DNA from: Tyto alba
Lineage: Eukaryota; Chordata; Aves; Strigiformes; Tytonidae
Direction of reading: 5' to 3'
DNA length: 64,000 bases
Assembly (NCBI RefSeq): GCF_018691265.1
Contig: NW_024881330.1
Coordinates: 17,690,886 to 17,754,885, forward strand
The notes below the pieces were generated by a model, which saw nothing but the letters and a program-made list of their open reading frames with translations, was not told the DNA's origin and searched no databases. This document shows positions 51,973 to 64,000 of the stretch, piece after piece. How positions within the stretch are numbered: position 1 is the stretch's first letter; every line of letters starts with the position of its first letter. A program made the position numbers and the translations under genes.

Positions 51973-52085
51973 GTTAACAGGATTTCATCTTCCTCCACCT
52001 GTGACAAGTACAAAATCTGTATTTTCACTGCGCTTGACAAGTGACTTTGCAGTTAGTGCTCATGGGTTTAAAGTTTACTATGAAG
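51973..52085 (+). CDS. CSMD3: CSMD3 exon encoding the C-terminal third of CUB domain 1
   Basis: A 113-bp exon with acceptor T10-AG (51971-51972) and donor GTAAGA (52086). Its first G completes the AG carried from exon 25987-26209 (arginine codon), and its last G opens the next codon (phase 1). It encodes LTGFHLPPPVTSTKSVFSLRLTSDFAVSAHGFKVYYE, the last strands of the CUB fold. The SDFAVSAHGF segment matches the conserved CUB 'TSDxxxxxxGF' signature, whose Asp takes part in calcium binding in many CUB domains. Together the two exons encode about 112 residues, the usual CUB length. The match to CSMD3 is from memory of the family and is close throughout. No stop or frameshift is present. The next exon, expected to start Sushi domain 1, lies beyond the window. 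Confidence 0.95.
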
Positions 52086-55000
52086 GTAAGACGTTCTTAA
52101 CAAAAGATTCTGGATTTTTTTGTCTGATCTCTACACATAACAAAACAAATGTCCCACAAAAAAAAATATACAAATACACAATTGCAACCTTATCCAAGTT
52201 ACAAGGTCAGTCATTTAGATGCATAGATTCAAATCTGAAACCAAATTATTTAAAATTCTACCATCTATAGCCCCATCGAGACACAAATGGTTTATGACCT
52301 TTAATAATGTCACATTCTTTAAATTCTGAAAAACTTAATCATAATCTTTCTAACATATACATATTCAAATTAATACCAAGACATCACTAGTTACTCTTGA
52401 ATTTCACTAGATATTTGAATGTATATCTGCAACTTTTATGGATGGATTCCTTCTCATACTTTTGCATAGGAGAAATGCTGACTCAGTTCTCTGAATTGAC
52501 ATAAAGCTGCTTCCCTATTGCAGTTTTTGCAATTGTCTACAGTTTTCACACAGCCACTGAAATAAATTGAGTGGGCACATGTATTCCTGAAGTCCAGAAT
52601 TTTGTAGTATTGTATATATGTACCAGGAAGGATCTTGTTTATGATCAAACTCACTTTAGTCATGTTTGAAGAGTTGGAATATACCATCCATCCTTTTTTT
52701 TAAATCAATTTTTTGGCACTGGGACTGTGAACTCTAGCATGTGTTTATAGGATATAACATAAACTGTTATTTTTCTCTTTTTTTTTATCTTTTCTTTTTT
52801 TAAATTGATACAGAGACACTTGATCTTTCTGCTTTCATTAAGTGTTTCTGTCAGCAAGCCAGGAGCTATAATAAAGTGCCTGGAGAAGCTCTGAGGCAAT
52901 TGAACTCTGCTCAGTCCCTGCAACAGAAACTAATCTCAGAGAAAGTAACTAGCCGAGTAACACTGATAGCTAGGAAAATATCCAAAAACTGGTAATGGAG
53001 TAAAGAGCTACCATAGAATGCAACCCAGAATAACTCTGTAGTAAAATCTACTCAGTCATTGACATAGTTTATCTTCATGTATGATGCAGTAGAATGCTAC
53101 TTCATATAGAAATTCTCTCCTATATGTAATGTTTTGAAATGAAAAACGTAAAAGTTTTCAGGCCTTTCTTGTCCCTTGAGTTATTATAGAAAATATATGA
53201 GGAAATTGCACAGATACTTTTTTCTGGTTTTCACATAAGCAAGAGGTAATTTACAAAATAGAAATTCAATCTATGTGCAACTGGTTTTGGCTGGATTGCA
53301 GCTACTTTATAGTCTGTTAATTCAAGCTAAGTGTAACAATGGTTTTTGGCTAGATTATAGCTACTCTGTAGTCTGTTAACATTTTTTCAAATGCTAGTAA
53401 CTTTATTCAGCAGCTGTGTTATTACAAAAATGTTGTATAGCAATTCCCATGTATTTTCAGTGATGCAAAATATAGTATATAGTTCTCATACTAATTAGAA
53501 AAATATGTAACATATGTAAAATATATATTAGGAAAATAAGTATCATTGATTTGGTGCCATAAATTGTGAATTTAAGATTCACTATATATGGTATCAGCTG
53601 CTGTTTGCCAAAAGTTTTTGCACTACTGATGCTGAGAGATAGTGTACTACGCATTTCAGTTATGAAAGAATGATTAAACCTGAAATGGAAGATTAGCTAC
53701 AGAGTTCAGTTTGCACATATGACTGACTCCTCATATAGTTCCTTTCTAGGCTAAAATAACATGCTGATTAATATAACTCAAGCTGCTAAATCACTGACAA
53801 GTGTGGGGAAATTTTACCTTCAACCACAGAAATCAACATTTTAGATCAAAATTAAACTTCTTACCTTGAATTTGATACTCATCTTTTTTTAATTTGAGGC
53901 TTTATTTTGTGAATTCAGGAATATTGAAAGAAGGTAGGCCCAGAGTTTTAGTTCACTGGAGTCTCCCTTCCCAGGGCCAGGTCTACTTTTTTAAGAACTG
54001 CATTGTCAGCTTCATTCAGTGAGAAAATTTTTCTTTCAATTCCTGTTTTTCTGACTTCCTATGAAGCTACCAGCTAGCAAAGAGATGAAAACTTGTTATG
54101 TTACATTCATTTCATGCATCATTCCTTGACACGAGAGAATAAATGTATTTAAATGATAATCACATCAGGACAATCTCGGTTTGTGTTCTTCTACTCTTTG
54201 TAAATGTGTATAACCCTGTAATCAACATTTTCAGATATCATTCTACCTAGTATCCAATTTTCAAAAATTTTGATTGCCCAGTAGCTCCTTTTTAGCTCCT
54301 TGATGAAACATCTGCATACTTACTAATCCTAAGTATCAGTCCACATGCTTAAGTGCTTCATTATAGATTTGTAATTTGAAACCTAAGATAGAAATGATTA
54401 GCAGCTTATCATTGCAATAAAGAAAAATGATAGAGATAGCATGATATGTCAGGATGAGACATATATCTGAAAGGATCAGATCCAGGTGTGATTTGAATAA
54501 GAAGGAACATACCTTTCATAATCTGTGATCATTTGAAATACTTTCCTTTGAAATGTTTGGAAATAGAGGTTATAGACAGTTGTATGGGATGCATATAATT
54601 TTCACTAGCTTAAAAAAAAAAAAAAGGCAAAACACCAAAAACCCCCAATGAACAAAGCCCGCAAACATCTCTTTCTTTGACATCCCATCCTCCTTGACAA
54701 ATTTGCAGTAGAGCTGAAAGTTGACAAGAAACTCCAGAGTACCTGACATAATCTGTGGGAACTATGAATTTACTGTGGACTTAATCATAACATAGAGGAA
54801 CATATTCATTTTCTGGTGTCTTGAGAATAAAAATGTGTAGGAAAAGATATGAAATTATATCATCAACAGAACTACAATTCTGGGTCATCATATGTAAGCC
54901 CCTGTAACTGCATCCAGTCAAACTATCAACTGGACAGACACAATAGACCACAGAAATGCCCACTCTGTCCTCCTGCCATCAATACCATAAGCCTCTGTCT

Positions 55001-58000
55001 GTATCCTTCATCCCTCCATCTTTCTCCCTTTCTCTCCTCCTTTCTCTCCTTTTCACCTAATTTCTTCCCTCAATGTCAAGTCGCATATTTGGGCTAGCTT
55101 TGGTACCACTATGCACATGCTTCTCTATGTTCTGTTTCTCAATTATTTGGTTAAGAACACATCTGAGAAATAAGAGATATACCTATATAGCATAATAACC
55201 CTGGAGAAAAAGGATTTCATCAAAGAAAACTGAAACAGATTACTTGAAAGAAAAGACTTCACTTACAGTGGCAACAGAAAATGGTGAGATACACTGAAAA
55301 TCAAGGAGGAATTTTAAGAAAAAAACTTGAGCTACGTTATTACCAGCAGCAATTTATCATTTCATCACTGTCTAGCGACACAGCTTTGCTGGCTGAAGTG
55401 AGGAATGGGGGAGTTACAAGTCTGTTGATTCTGTGCCTGTTTTTTTTTTTCTGGAGAGGTTTCTGTCATCTTTTTTTTTTTTTTGGTAGCTTTCAGGGTC
55501 TGTGTAACATGTATGGGTATTAATGTATGGAAGAGAAATTATATACTTAATCCCTTATTTGATAATTTAGGTGAAGTTACAGTGTCCTTTCTATTTTATT
55601 TCTGATAAGATTATTTTGGTTTCAGAATAGAAGAATTTAATGTACTTTTCCATTTCCTGTTGTCCTGAGATACATAAGCAGCTTATTCATTGAGAGCACA
55701 GGAGGGGAAATACAGCTGCTAAGAGAGAAAGCAACATAGCAACTTGGCCCATACAGCAAGGGTCTTCAGTGAAACTAGTCCTGCTCCGAACAGTGCTTCC
55801 TTTTGTTCTTACTGGGTTATTTTACAACTATTAAACAGGTAGCTGACACAGTTGAAATCATTGACTTCATTAACAAATTTACTGCTAGAATTTATGGCTA
55901 TCTTTATTCAAGGTAAATGTGATAGACGTTTTTGTTCTTTCCTATTGATCATAGGGAGAAAAAAAGAACTTATTATATAGATTATTCTTATAGTGAAAAC
56001 TCTGGCTGTCCTGGAGATGGATTGCAGTTATTTATAGTTGTGTTCTGAAATATAATTTTATCTGGTTTGTTCTGCCACACATCTTTTTAAAGCTGAATTA
56101 TAAAACTGAATTATTAGACACTGTATAAATAATGAAATATTCTTCATGTTTGTACTGGAGTGGTGCTATAGGAATTCAGCAATTCTGCTGAAATGCTTTT
56201 GAGAGGGGTTTGAGAGCAATGTTAAAAATTTTAAGACTGATCTCATTTTTATGGATAATAGGAGCAGGGGACAGGAAAGAAGGGAGCAGATGGTGTTTAT
56301 TAACAGAATAGGATTTCCATCTAGTGACTTCTAGGGACCTATCATGCATTTATTTCATCATTATTAAGAAAAATTGGTAAATGATATACAGGATTATTGA
56401 AGCATGTAGATCAGAAATACTAGTAGGACTTAAATGTGCTATGATGTGGATGCTAAAAATAATTTTGGCAGTTGGTATAGAGCTAGAGAATGTGAATAGG
56501 GTAATCTAATTTTAGCTCTCATGTATATCAGAATTCAGATGGTGGCTGCACATAATCTAAATCTTGGATTTAGGTAAGGTTCATGAAGTACTAGCTGTAC
56601 TAAGCTAATAATACCACTGCAAACTTCATATAAAAATTTAAAGGAGTACTAATGAGCTATTGTTTAATGATGGAGTGGTCTCTATAAAAGGTCCACTCAA
56701 AGTGTTTGCCATGTTGGAGTTTTAAAGGCCACAGACCTAAACCTGTAAAGTTTTCACCAGGCTTACTACCTGACAGACACTACAGTCTTGTTTGGTTTGT
56801 TTTTTTTTTTTGTTTGTTTGTTTGTGTTTTTTTCTGTTGTTGTTCAGATTTTGCTTATAGCTATTTTGAGTATGGCTGCTTTCTGTCATAAGATTTCATC
56901 AGCAAGCCCTTAATAAAAATTAGTTTGCCTACTTTTTCTGAAAGAAAAGTCCACAAAGAAAATAAAAGAATAAATAAAATAGAGAATGCTTAAATCATCT
57001 AATCAGATGTATTCATCATGGAGTCTCCTGTTTTGAAAATGAAACATACTAAATCTAACAAAGAAACATCCTAAAGATAAGAAGGCAATTTAAATTCTAA
57101 ATTTCTACTTTCATTCAAACTGTTGGATAACGAGTAAAAAAAAAAAATTACTGGAGTTTCTTTCTTCTGCCTGAATGTATGAGTATCTGCCACATTTTCT
57201 AGGAAGTCACATAAAATTATCTAGCATATCCTTCTGGTATTGGAATGCCAACTGTGGACAGAAAACATCCCAACAATGCCTGTTCATAGACTTGTATCTA
57301 ATATCCACAGCATGTGATGTAGAAATAAAATGGCTGCATATTCAGGGGAATAGAAAATATGAAAGGTGCTTATGAGGCTTTAACTTTATTGTACCTTTCT
57401 TCAAGATAGTCATTAATGTGGTAGGTAATTCTGAACTCCCTTGGTATGGGGAAAACAAAGGGAAAGTTAGGATTTGCAATATTTTAAAATTAATTTAGTA
57501 AATAAAGGGGAGATATGAAATGATAAGCAAAGTTTAGAAAAAGAATATATAAATATATAAGCTATAAAATATGGTGCTTAGGTAATGTTGCAAAATGATT
57601 TTTTATATTGATGTGTTTGCAGTGTAACTCCACTAAGAGAAGTAAAGTTGCACAAATTTTATTTTGTGATTAACAGTAGCAGAATATTATCCTGCTTTTG
57701 ATCATATTATTGATACTTCAACATCAGTACAGCCAAGAAAAAGCAAAACAATAAGTCCACCCTATTAAAAGTTTCAAAATACCTCATATATTTTATCTGG
57801 TAAAACTATAAATTGATGTTATTTCCCATGTATCATACAGATATGTATAGCCACATGACATCTTCCTAGCCATGTTTTTTTAAAAATATAAGTAACATTT
57901 CCAAAATACACTCAGTTAATACTTAATATTGTGACTAAATAAAATGGGTATTGGTTGGGAAAATACTTTTTTTATTCCAGTCAATCCAGTGTAGCTTGTG

Positions 58001-58639
58001 TGTCACAATATACCATTGCCTCTGGAATATCATGCTAATCCTCATGCCTGAAGTACTTGTAATGCTGTAGCACAGAAGGGATTCACTCTTTATGAAATTT
58101 ATACCACGTTGCCTTGGTGCTTATTAATTTTAAATATTTTACCTGTATGTTGTATTATTCCCATCATTACTGCATAGATCCAGAGAGAGTAAAGAAAAAT
58201 AGGCATGTGGATTTAATCTGGATAATTTTTATTGCATTTCTCACCATTTTCTTGATATTGCAATCAATAATTTGGATTTGGCTGAAGAATAACTTCTAGA
58301 AAAATTCAGCTCTTGAAGGCATCAAGCTTTAAGAAAACTATCACTTCCTTTGAATCCATTGATTGCTCTGCCTCACTTAGAAGTAAGACTAACTCTGATT
58401 TTTACACTTCTAGACACTGGCTCTTGTTCTGCTTTTATCTGCTAAATTACAGAGCCTTTAGTATTAGCATCTGTTAGTTTTTATGCTAGGTTCTTAAGTA
58501 CTGCAATAAAATCACACACTTCAGAGTATTCTTTCTCTTTAATATGGGCTTTTAAAGTCTTAACATAAAGTATTTTGTTCCAAATCATCAATTATTTTGT
58601 GCTATTCTTCTGCATTTTCATCATTTTGTGAGTGTTGTA
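52086..58639. other. CSMD3: Start of the next CSMD3 intron; plain AT-rich
   Basis: Begins with donor GTAAGA. No gene or interspersed repeat I can name. A tandem 56-59 bp duplication lies at 53265-53379, and short homopolymers are at 54610-54624, 55439-55451 and 57135-57148. Open frames (for example 54849-55097, 55281-55523) have no recognised domain and no splice context. Confidence 0.6.
53265..53379 (+). repeat. Tandem duplication, two units of about 57 bp
   Basis: TTCAATCTATGTGCAACTGG... (53265-53320) is followed by TTCAAGCTAAGTGTAACAAT... (53321-53379). Both contain TTTTGGCT, then GCTACT or AGCTACT, then AGTCTGTTAA in the same order. They differ at several bases and one or two short indels, so the duplication is not recent. 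No protein or element is associated. Confidence 0.8.
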
Positions 58640-59625
58640 ATGTCTGTATGAAAAACGTATCTGGTCAGTACGTTCATCTGGCTGAGCCCTGCACCTGATC
58701 ACCACAATCTGTCCTATCAATTTATTAAATCCTTTTATAACTCTCAGTGTGGTCTCACTCCCTATCCTCTGTGTGTGTGAGAGCTTCAAGGGATGAGTGC
58801 CAGCTACTGGAGTCAGACTGGGGGTGTAGGTGCCCCTGGCCTGTGGTATCAGCTACTGGAGCAAGTGGGATCTCAGTGCCAGCTACTGGAGTGGGTGGGG
58901 GGTCTCAGCTTCCGCTCATTGGGTGGCAACAGTGTATGTCCCAAAAAAGAGCTATTGGGAGGAACTGGTGTGAATGAAGCAAGTGAGAGGCTCATCACCA
59001 GTGGCTGAAGCCAGTTGTATGACTGGTGTTGGGGGAGCACAGTGGGGAAACTGTCTGTATCTTCTCCAAAGTGGGTGTGCATGTGTCATTCACTGGCATG
59101 CTTCCAGTTGGACTTGGCAGCGGGTAGAGGGTCCTGCATCTGGGATGAGGTATCAGATGGGTGGAGAGTCCATGCTGTACAACTTGTGTGAGCACTGCGT
59201 GTTTGCTAATCAGCATCAACCTGGACCAACCAATGAGTAGGAGACCCATGGGATCTGTGAATGTATGTGTGCTTGTGGACCCAGATAGTCCCATGTGCAT
59301 GACTGCATGAGTGATCTCCTGTGTCTACCAGCCAGAGAGGGGACTTGGTTGCCAGTGCCTGTGTTTTATGTCATGTATGTAGGCACTGTTGTGGCTCTCT
59401 GTACCAGTCATGCCGGTGTCTTGTGTGTCTCTTGTGTTTTTATCTGGGATACGTGTTCAGCTGTGCAACTGGTTAAACCTGCAAATGGGAAAGCAGCAAT
59501 GAGGTCAGACACCCCCATTTCTCAAGGTACCCCAGCCTGGGCTCCTATGGCTGGGCAAGAAAATATTCCGGGCCCAGAGCTACTGGAAGCAGTGGCCACT
59601 TATAACATCCCTTCACATCCTTAAA
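58640..59625 (-). mobile_element. Probable antisense LTR-like element, unidentified family
   Basis: A sharply GC-richer block of nearly 1 kb inside AT-rich intron. On the plus strand it shows the motif CAGCTACTGGAG three times (58801, 58850, 58880) and a related CAGAGCTACTGGAAG near 59576. On the minus strand it reads TTATAAAA at 58740-58733 and AATAAA at 58726-58721, as in a promoter and poly-A unit of a reversed LTR. Termini are not fixed, and no target duplication or retroviral gene was found. Several 70-110 codon frames here on both strands lack domains. Identification as an LTR is inference. Confidence 0.45.
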
Positions 59626-60296
59626 TGTCATTTGGGTTCATCAGACATAACTTGCCCTTGATAAGTGTATGTTGACTATTTACAGTTACCTTTATCCTTC
59701 AGGTGTTTGAAAATGGATTGCAAAAGTGTGCTTTTCAGGCACTGAGGGAAGGGTTATTAGTTTATAGTGCCTGTGATGGTCCCTCTTGCTTTCATTAGAA
59801 CAGGTCTATCACCAGTCTGTCTAGTCATGAGGGACTACCAATGATTGCTATATTTTTTTCATGGATTACAGTCAGCAGCTTTTCAGTCATGGTGGGACAG
59901 GTCTTTCAGTACACTTGGGTGGATCTATGAATGTGACTATATTCAACTTTTCTATATAATCCCTCACTCACTACACACCCAGAACTGACTGTCTTTCTCC
60001 TTCCCAAATGTACTAATATATGAAGAGGTTTATTCTTGTGAAGAATGATACACAAAAGGCATCAAATTCTTTGCCCTTGTCCATGTTGTCCATTGTTGTC
60101 TTCTCCACTCACCGGTGTATCTGCGTTTTTCCCTGCCCTTCTTTTTGCTACTAGCATACTTGTAGAATCCCTTTTTATAACCTGTAACACCCCTCACTAG
60201 TGTTAGCGCCTCTTGGACTTTGACCTTCTTCATTTTGTCTCTAAGTACTGAAGCAAAGCTTTCATAGTGCTTTCTTGTTGTCTATCCTTTTTTTCC

Positions 60297-60316
60297 TTTT
60301 TTTTTTTTTTTTTTTT
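60297..60316 (+). repeat. Poly-T run of 20 inside the antisense CR1
   Basis: Twenty consecutive T, preceded by T/C-rich sequence, inside otherwise recognisable CR1 ORF2. In the element's own sense this is an A-rich expansion of a lysine-rich linker. Confidence 0.8.
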
Positions 60317-60826
60317 GTCTGTACTTTGCATTTTAGTTCATTAAGAAACCCCCTTGTTAGCTTCAATAGTCATTTGCCAAAATTCACTTCCCCTTAAAAT
60401 AGATGATTGTCTTTTAAAAAGATCAGCTGTCTCCCTGGCCGCGCCGCCCTTCCTCCTCATAATTGCTTCCCAGGAGATTCTGCCTAACAATTCCCTAAAT
60501 AAATCCAAATGTGATGTCTTAAATTCTAGCATCCCAATTTTACTACTTACTTACCAGCCTTCCTTCTAATTCTGGGTTCAATTTTATTCTCTTCTACTTT
60601 AGTTAGTTCCCTGTCTCCTGACAAGACTATTTTTAAAAGCCTTCCTTATGAGGTAAGCAAGTGGTTATTTGGTCTGCTGGTGATTATGTTCTTCTTTCCC
60701 TTGACCAGGTGGTGTCATATCTTTCCAGCATTCCTACTTCATCTTCAGATGAGGTACCATGATTAAGTAGGCCAAACCCTTGAAGACAACTGTGCAGCTA
60801 GACATTGGTCTGCTGAATACACTTGC

Positions 60827-61069
60827 TCATAGCCAGAGCTTTTCTCCTAACCAGAAGGATTGAGAGAGGGATACCAGCACCATCTGGGATAATATCCCCC
60901 TCACTCTTACCCTCAGAATACCATACCAACCTTTGATCTGCTTAAGGTTTCCCTTGGCCATGGTATTACCACTCACATGGGTGAATAGCAAGAAGTAGCA
61001 GTTGTGAAGCTGAACAAACAATAATTGTTCTGTAAAATTATGGGTATGAGCTCCAGGAAAGAAGCACAC
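60827..61069 (-). pseudogene. CR1 ORF1 esterase-domain remnant
   Basis: An 80-codon reverse-strand frame with HVSGNTMAKGNLKQIK and LRVRVRGILSQMV, where active CR1 ORF1 reads HVGTNDTAKGNLKQI and a related hydrophobic strand. In this family the domain is an SGNH-type esterase of uncertain role that accompanies the RNA-binding ORF1 function. The conserved Asn-Asp pair of the motif is broken here (NTM), and the upstream part is absent. It is a fossil. Confidence 0.7.
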
Positions 61070-61140
61070 TGTCCAAGGCTACAGGTCTGGCTTGCAGGCC
61101 AAAGGCTGTGCCATGCAGGAGGAAGTATCTAACCACTGGT

Positions 61141-64000
61141 ACCTCTCAGAGGCTCAGTCTGGATAGTTGAATCACTTTATTAATAGTATGTAAAAGTAGA
61201 GTTAAAGATTGTTCTTGATGCCAACAATCTACCATCCTGTTTTAGAGAAAATATGTGATAATTCATCTAGATAGACTTCTCTTCCTTGTTTGTTCAGTTG
61301 CAAAATAACATACCATTTTTAGGAAAAAAAAAGCTCATGCACACATGCTTGATTATAAGCTTCGTGTTTTATTCTACCATAATTACCATTTGGACTTTAG
61401 TTGTTGTCCTTGGAGTGCTAAATTTTCTTTGATAAATCTTAAAAAAATAATAAATAAATAAAGTTGATTGATTAGAGAGCCATAGACCCATCCATAATTT
61501 TGTTCCAGGCAAAATGAATGGAAATATATTCATTTGTTTTAACATCTGCAAAAAAATTAATTATCTGAAAGTTAAAAACCAATGACTAACCTATCATTTC
61601 CTCTGCTTTAAGAAATATTTAATTATTGGAAGAAAAAATGTACCTCCCTTATTCTGGAAAAAAAAAACAACACTATTTCAATGTTCTGTTTAATTTGTTG
61701 CTTTCAAAATAATGTTGTTAAATAAGCTATATTTGTCAACCTATGGTACTGTAATTTATCATTTGGATACATACCTCAGACAGTGATTAATTTGAGATCT
61801 TAATTATATGTCAGCTTTACTTTAGATTTTTTCTAATATTTTCACTGTCATTTTTCATGAAAAAAAAAAAGAAAATGTACACTGCAAGTTTTGAAAGAAA
61901 TATCCCAAAGGATTCTGAGGTTTTCTTTGTGAGTTTATATTCTTCAGCTACTGGACTGTCATATTATTAAGACAAGTATAATACCCTGACAAAAGCAAAT
62001 CTTAAGGCAATCTAATTCAAGATTCACATTTTGATCCCATGTCTAGACAAGTAGTGATAGCTGTAATCCAGTATAGTTGAAACAGTATTCTTTAGGAAAC
62101 AATATACTGGTCATTAAAGTATCAAATTAACTGCAGTTTCATGTTTATAAGTAGTTGCTTCCTTCATGCTTTTCCCGAGTTAGAGCTCAATGAAATTTTG
62201 AAGCCATAATACACAACAGTAAACTCTGAAATATCCATAAAATTCATAAAAATGGAGCTACTGATAGGTGACACATCTCTAGAACTACATGGCTGAATCC
62301 TTCAAGTGTGTGGTGTTTGATAGACTTTTGGCTTTGATTTGTGTTAGCTATGATAGAACTTTTGTATCAATAATATCAAAATACACAGATCTGCAAGAAC
62401 AGGTTCAGTATGCTCAACATTCAGTCTTAAAAACTCTCCAAAAGTTGATAGGAATCTCTACAGGCGGAGAGGTTTATTCATGATGAGAACACGTATCTCA
62501 GTAATACAGAACTGTAACGTAAGAATAGGCTCATTTTGTCATCTTAACAGATTTTCAAAGTTTGCTATTTTTTCATGTGAGTTAAATTTATAGTTCATAT
62601 TTGGACACTTACATCCATAATAAGATATTCCTACAATTGAGCATTCAGTAGCTCTCGCTAAGCTCAACAGAAATTATGTGACATGTAAAATGTTTGGGAA
62701 TAGGTAAACACTTTGTAGGTTTGTAAATTAAGAATCCAGTTATGTCAGTCCCTGACATTATTCAGAACAATACCATTATAACCATTTAGCCATGATTATA
62801 ATCACAATTTTATTTTAACAGGAAGAGTGTGGACAGTACATGAGAGCTTATTTAGCGCTGGAATTCTCTGCTTTTTAAAATAAATTAAATTTGCTAGAAG
62901 TTTATTTTGGAAGATATTTGCTTTTATGATCAGTTCTTAGCAAATGATTGTTCATTAACCAATGAGGTCATACAAGCAAACTTCAGTGTGCATTTAGACA
63001 GCTTTGATAATGGGTGGATAATAATGCCGTGAACTAGACGGTTAGTCAAATGCCTTACAATGTGAAGAAAAAAAAAAAAAAGTTAAAATAAACGAAAGCA
63101 CTTGCATTTACAAGTAAATATTAGTCTTCTGGCTGGAGAAGTCATTCTTCTTCGGTAGTTCTGCTTTTCTGTTGATGAATCTGTACCTGAACAACATAAA
63201 GAAAATGAAAAGCCATTCCTTTGTTAGACGGTTGGCAGCAGGCCACTAAAATCCCATGGACCATAAATTCAAGCTACAGCTAAAAATTAATTAGCTAAGC
63301 TGCTTATCTAAGATCCACACTATAGATGTAAGTGGAAAAGTCATCCCAAAATATTGACACAATTTAAAAACTTATTTTTTTAAAATCAGCTCTACATTAG
63401 AAATGCTTTAAACTCTAAAGCTAACATATTTCTTTTAAACAAAGAGATTTGTCTTAAGGAAAATTCATAATGAATTTTTGATAATTTTTTTATCTAAAAC
63501 CCTAGAAGTTTACACACTTTAGAACCATCAGTTCATTATACTTAGAGCATATTTTAAAAGAATTTTCTGAAAATAATGGCAATGGAATCATTAAAAAAAT
63601 CATCAAAATATCAGCTTGAGTTTTCATGAGGAATTGTTATACCTTCTTTGCTTTTGGTTTTCATCCTACATTCTGTAGTTTCCCTGATATAAAACAGCAT
63701 CTGAAATGACTATAGAGAAAGTGAACAGACCTGATATAAAAAAGCATTCCTACTGTTTCCGTATGAAGTATAGACTAGGAGACTTCCTTACATATTTATT
63801 GTATCACTAAAGAAGAAATTAAGGCATTAGGATCACAAATATATATATATTATTTTACTTTAAATTTAGCATTTATGTTGCTTTTCTCTTACTGTTCTGT
63901 CAGTGTACCTCAAAGGAGTAAGTGTTCTTAGTTCTTCTAGAACCAGATATCACTGCCACTTGTAGCATTCAGTTCCAAGTCTCTCTAAAGTGATAATCAA
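61141..64000. other. CSMD3: Plain AT-rich intron to the window edge
   Basis: No gene and no nameable repeat. Simple tracts are A runs at 61860-61870 and 63067-63081 and a TA-alternating run at 63838-63852. The open frame at 62289-62483 has no recognised domain. Confidence 0.6.

Larger units (their letters stand above)
59630..61140 (-). mobile_element. Old antisense CR1 LINE: ORF1 esterase end, ORF2 fragments, internal loss
   Basis: Read on the minus strand from the right, 61069-60827 shows TMAKGNLKQIKGWY and LRVRVRGILSQMV, the esterase (SGNH-type) domain of CR1 ORF1. Near 60690-60630 a short stretch resembles the ORF1 C-terminus (CCAGCAGACCAAATAACC...GGAAGGCTTTTAAAAA). At 60532-60341 the frame LDLFRELLGRISWEAIMR matches ORF2 after the endonuclease. 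A T20 run (60297-60316) interrupts, then KKGFYKYASSKKKG (60233-60030) and the start of RT continue. The part from 60000 to 59635 carries the reversed RT segment with CAGCTTTTCAGTC and TTGCCCTTGATAAGTGTATGTTGACT landmarks. The endonuclease is mostly missing. The copy is heavily mutated. Confidence 0.82.

Noticed and set aside
58747..59300. Cluster of 70-100 codon frames on both strands
   Set aside because: They belong to the unidentified GC-rich element; none shows a domain, and both strands are equally open.

Overview
This is vertebrate, and almost certainly avian, genomic DNA: AT-rich intron sequence with many fragments of chicken-repeat-1 (CR1) LINEs and solo long terminal repeats (LTRs) of endogenous retroviruses. 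Together, the CR1 3' ends (tandem TTCTATGAT-like termini) and an LTR family beginning TGTCCTGG and ending in AAACCACGGCA-like sequence suggest a bird, probably outside the fowl and ducks. There is no bacterial, plasmid or phage content.

The only host coding sequence I can support is two exons on the + strand, at 25987-26209 and 51973-52085. Joined in frame, they encode one complete extracellular CUB domain that I recognise as the first CUB domain of CSMD3 (CUB and Sushi multiple domains 3), a very large single-pass neuronal membrane protein. The rest of the window is intron: the 3' end of the intron before the first exon (1-25986), a complete 25.8-kb intron (26210-51972), and the start of the next intron (52086-64000).

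Layout of the introns. 1-340: moderately GC-rich, perhaps an old repeat. 340-4240: plain AT-rich intron with T and GT tracts. 4250-5391: a 55-T run followed by an antisense retroviral-type LTR. 5840-8190: the longest CR1 copy, sense, with endonuclease and reverse transcriptase remnants and an internal deletion. 8190-24720: plain intron. 24729-25323: solo LTR with a 5-bp target duplication. 26830-28026: CR1. 34189-34831: solo LTR carrying an expanded compound microsatellite. 36500-37384: CR1. 43030-43967: CR1. 45369-46630: antisense LTR with a younger sense LTR nested in it. 48052-48390, 48660-48845 and 50862-50950: three short CR1 3' ends. 49605-50077: third solo LTR. 58640-59625: an unidentified GC-rich element, probably an antisense LTR. 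59630-61140: an old antisense CR1 with an ORF1 esterase-domain remnant.

I found no new gene system. The points most worth attention are three same-family sense-oriented solo LTRs, each with a perfect 5-bp target duplication; a CR1 whose reverse-transcriptase catalytic box is deleted while the reading frame stays open; a nested LTR; a cryptic splice acceptor just upstream of the second exon that would read into an in-frame stop; and the unidentified GC-rich element near 59 kb.
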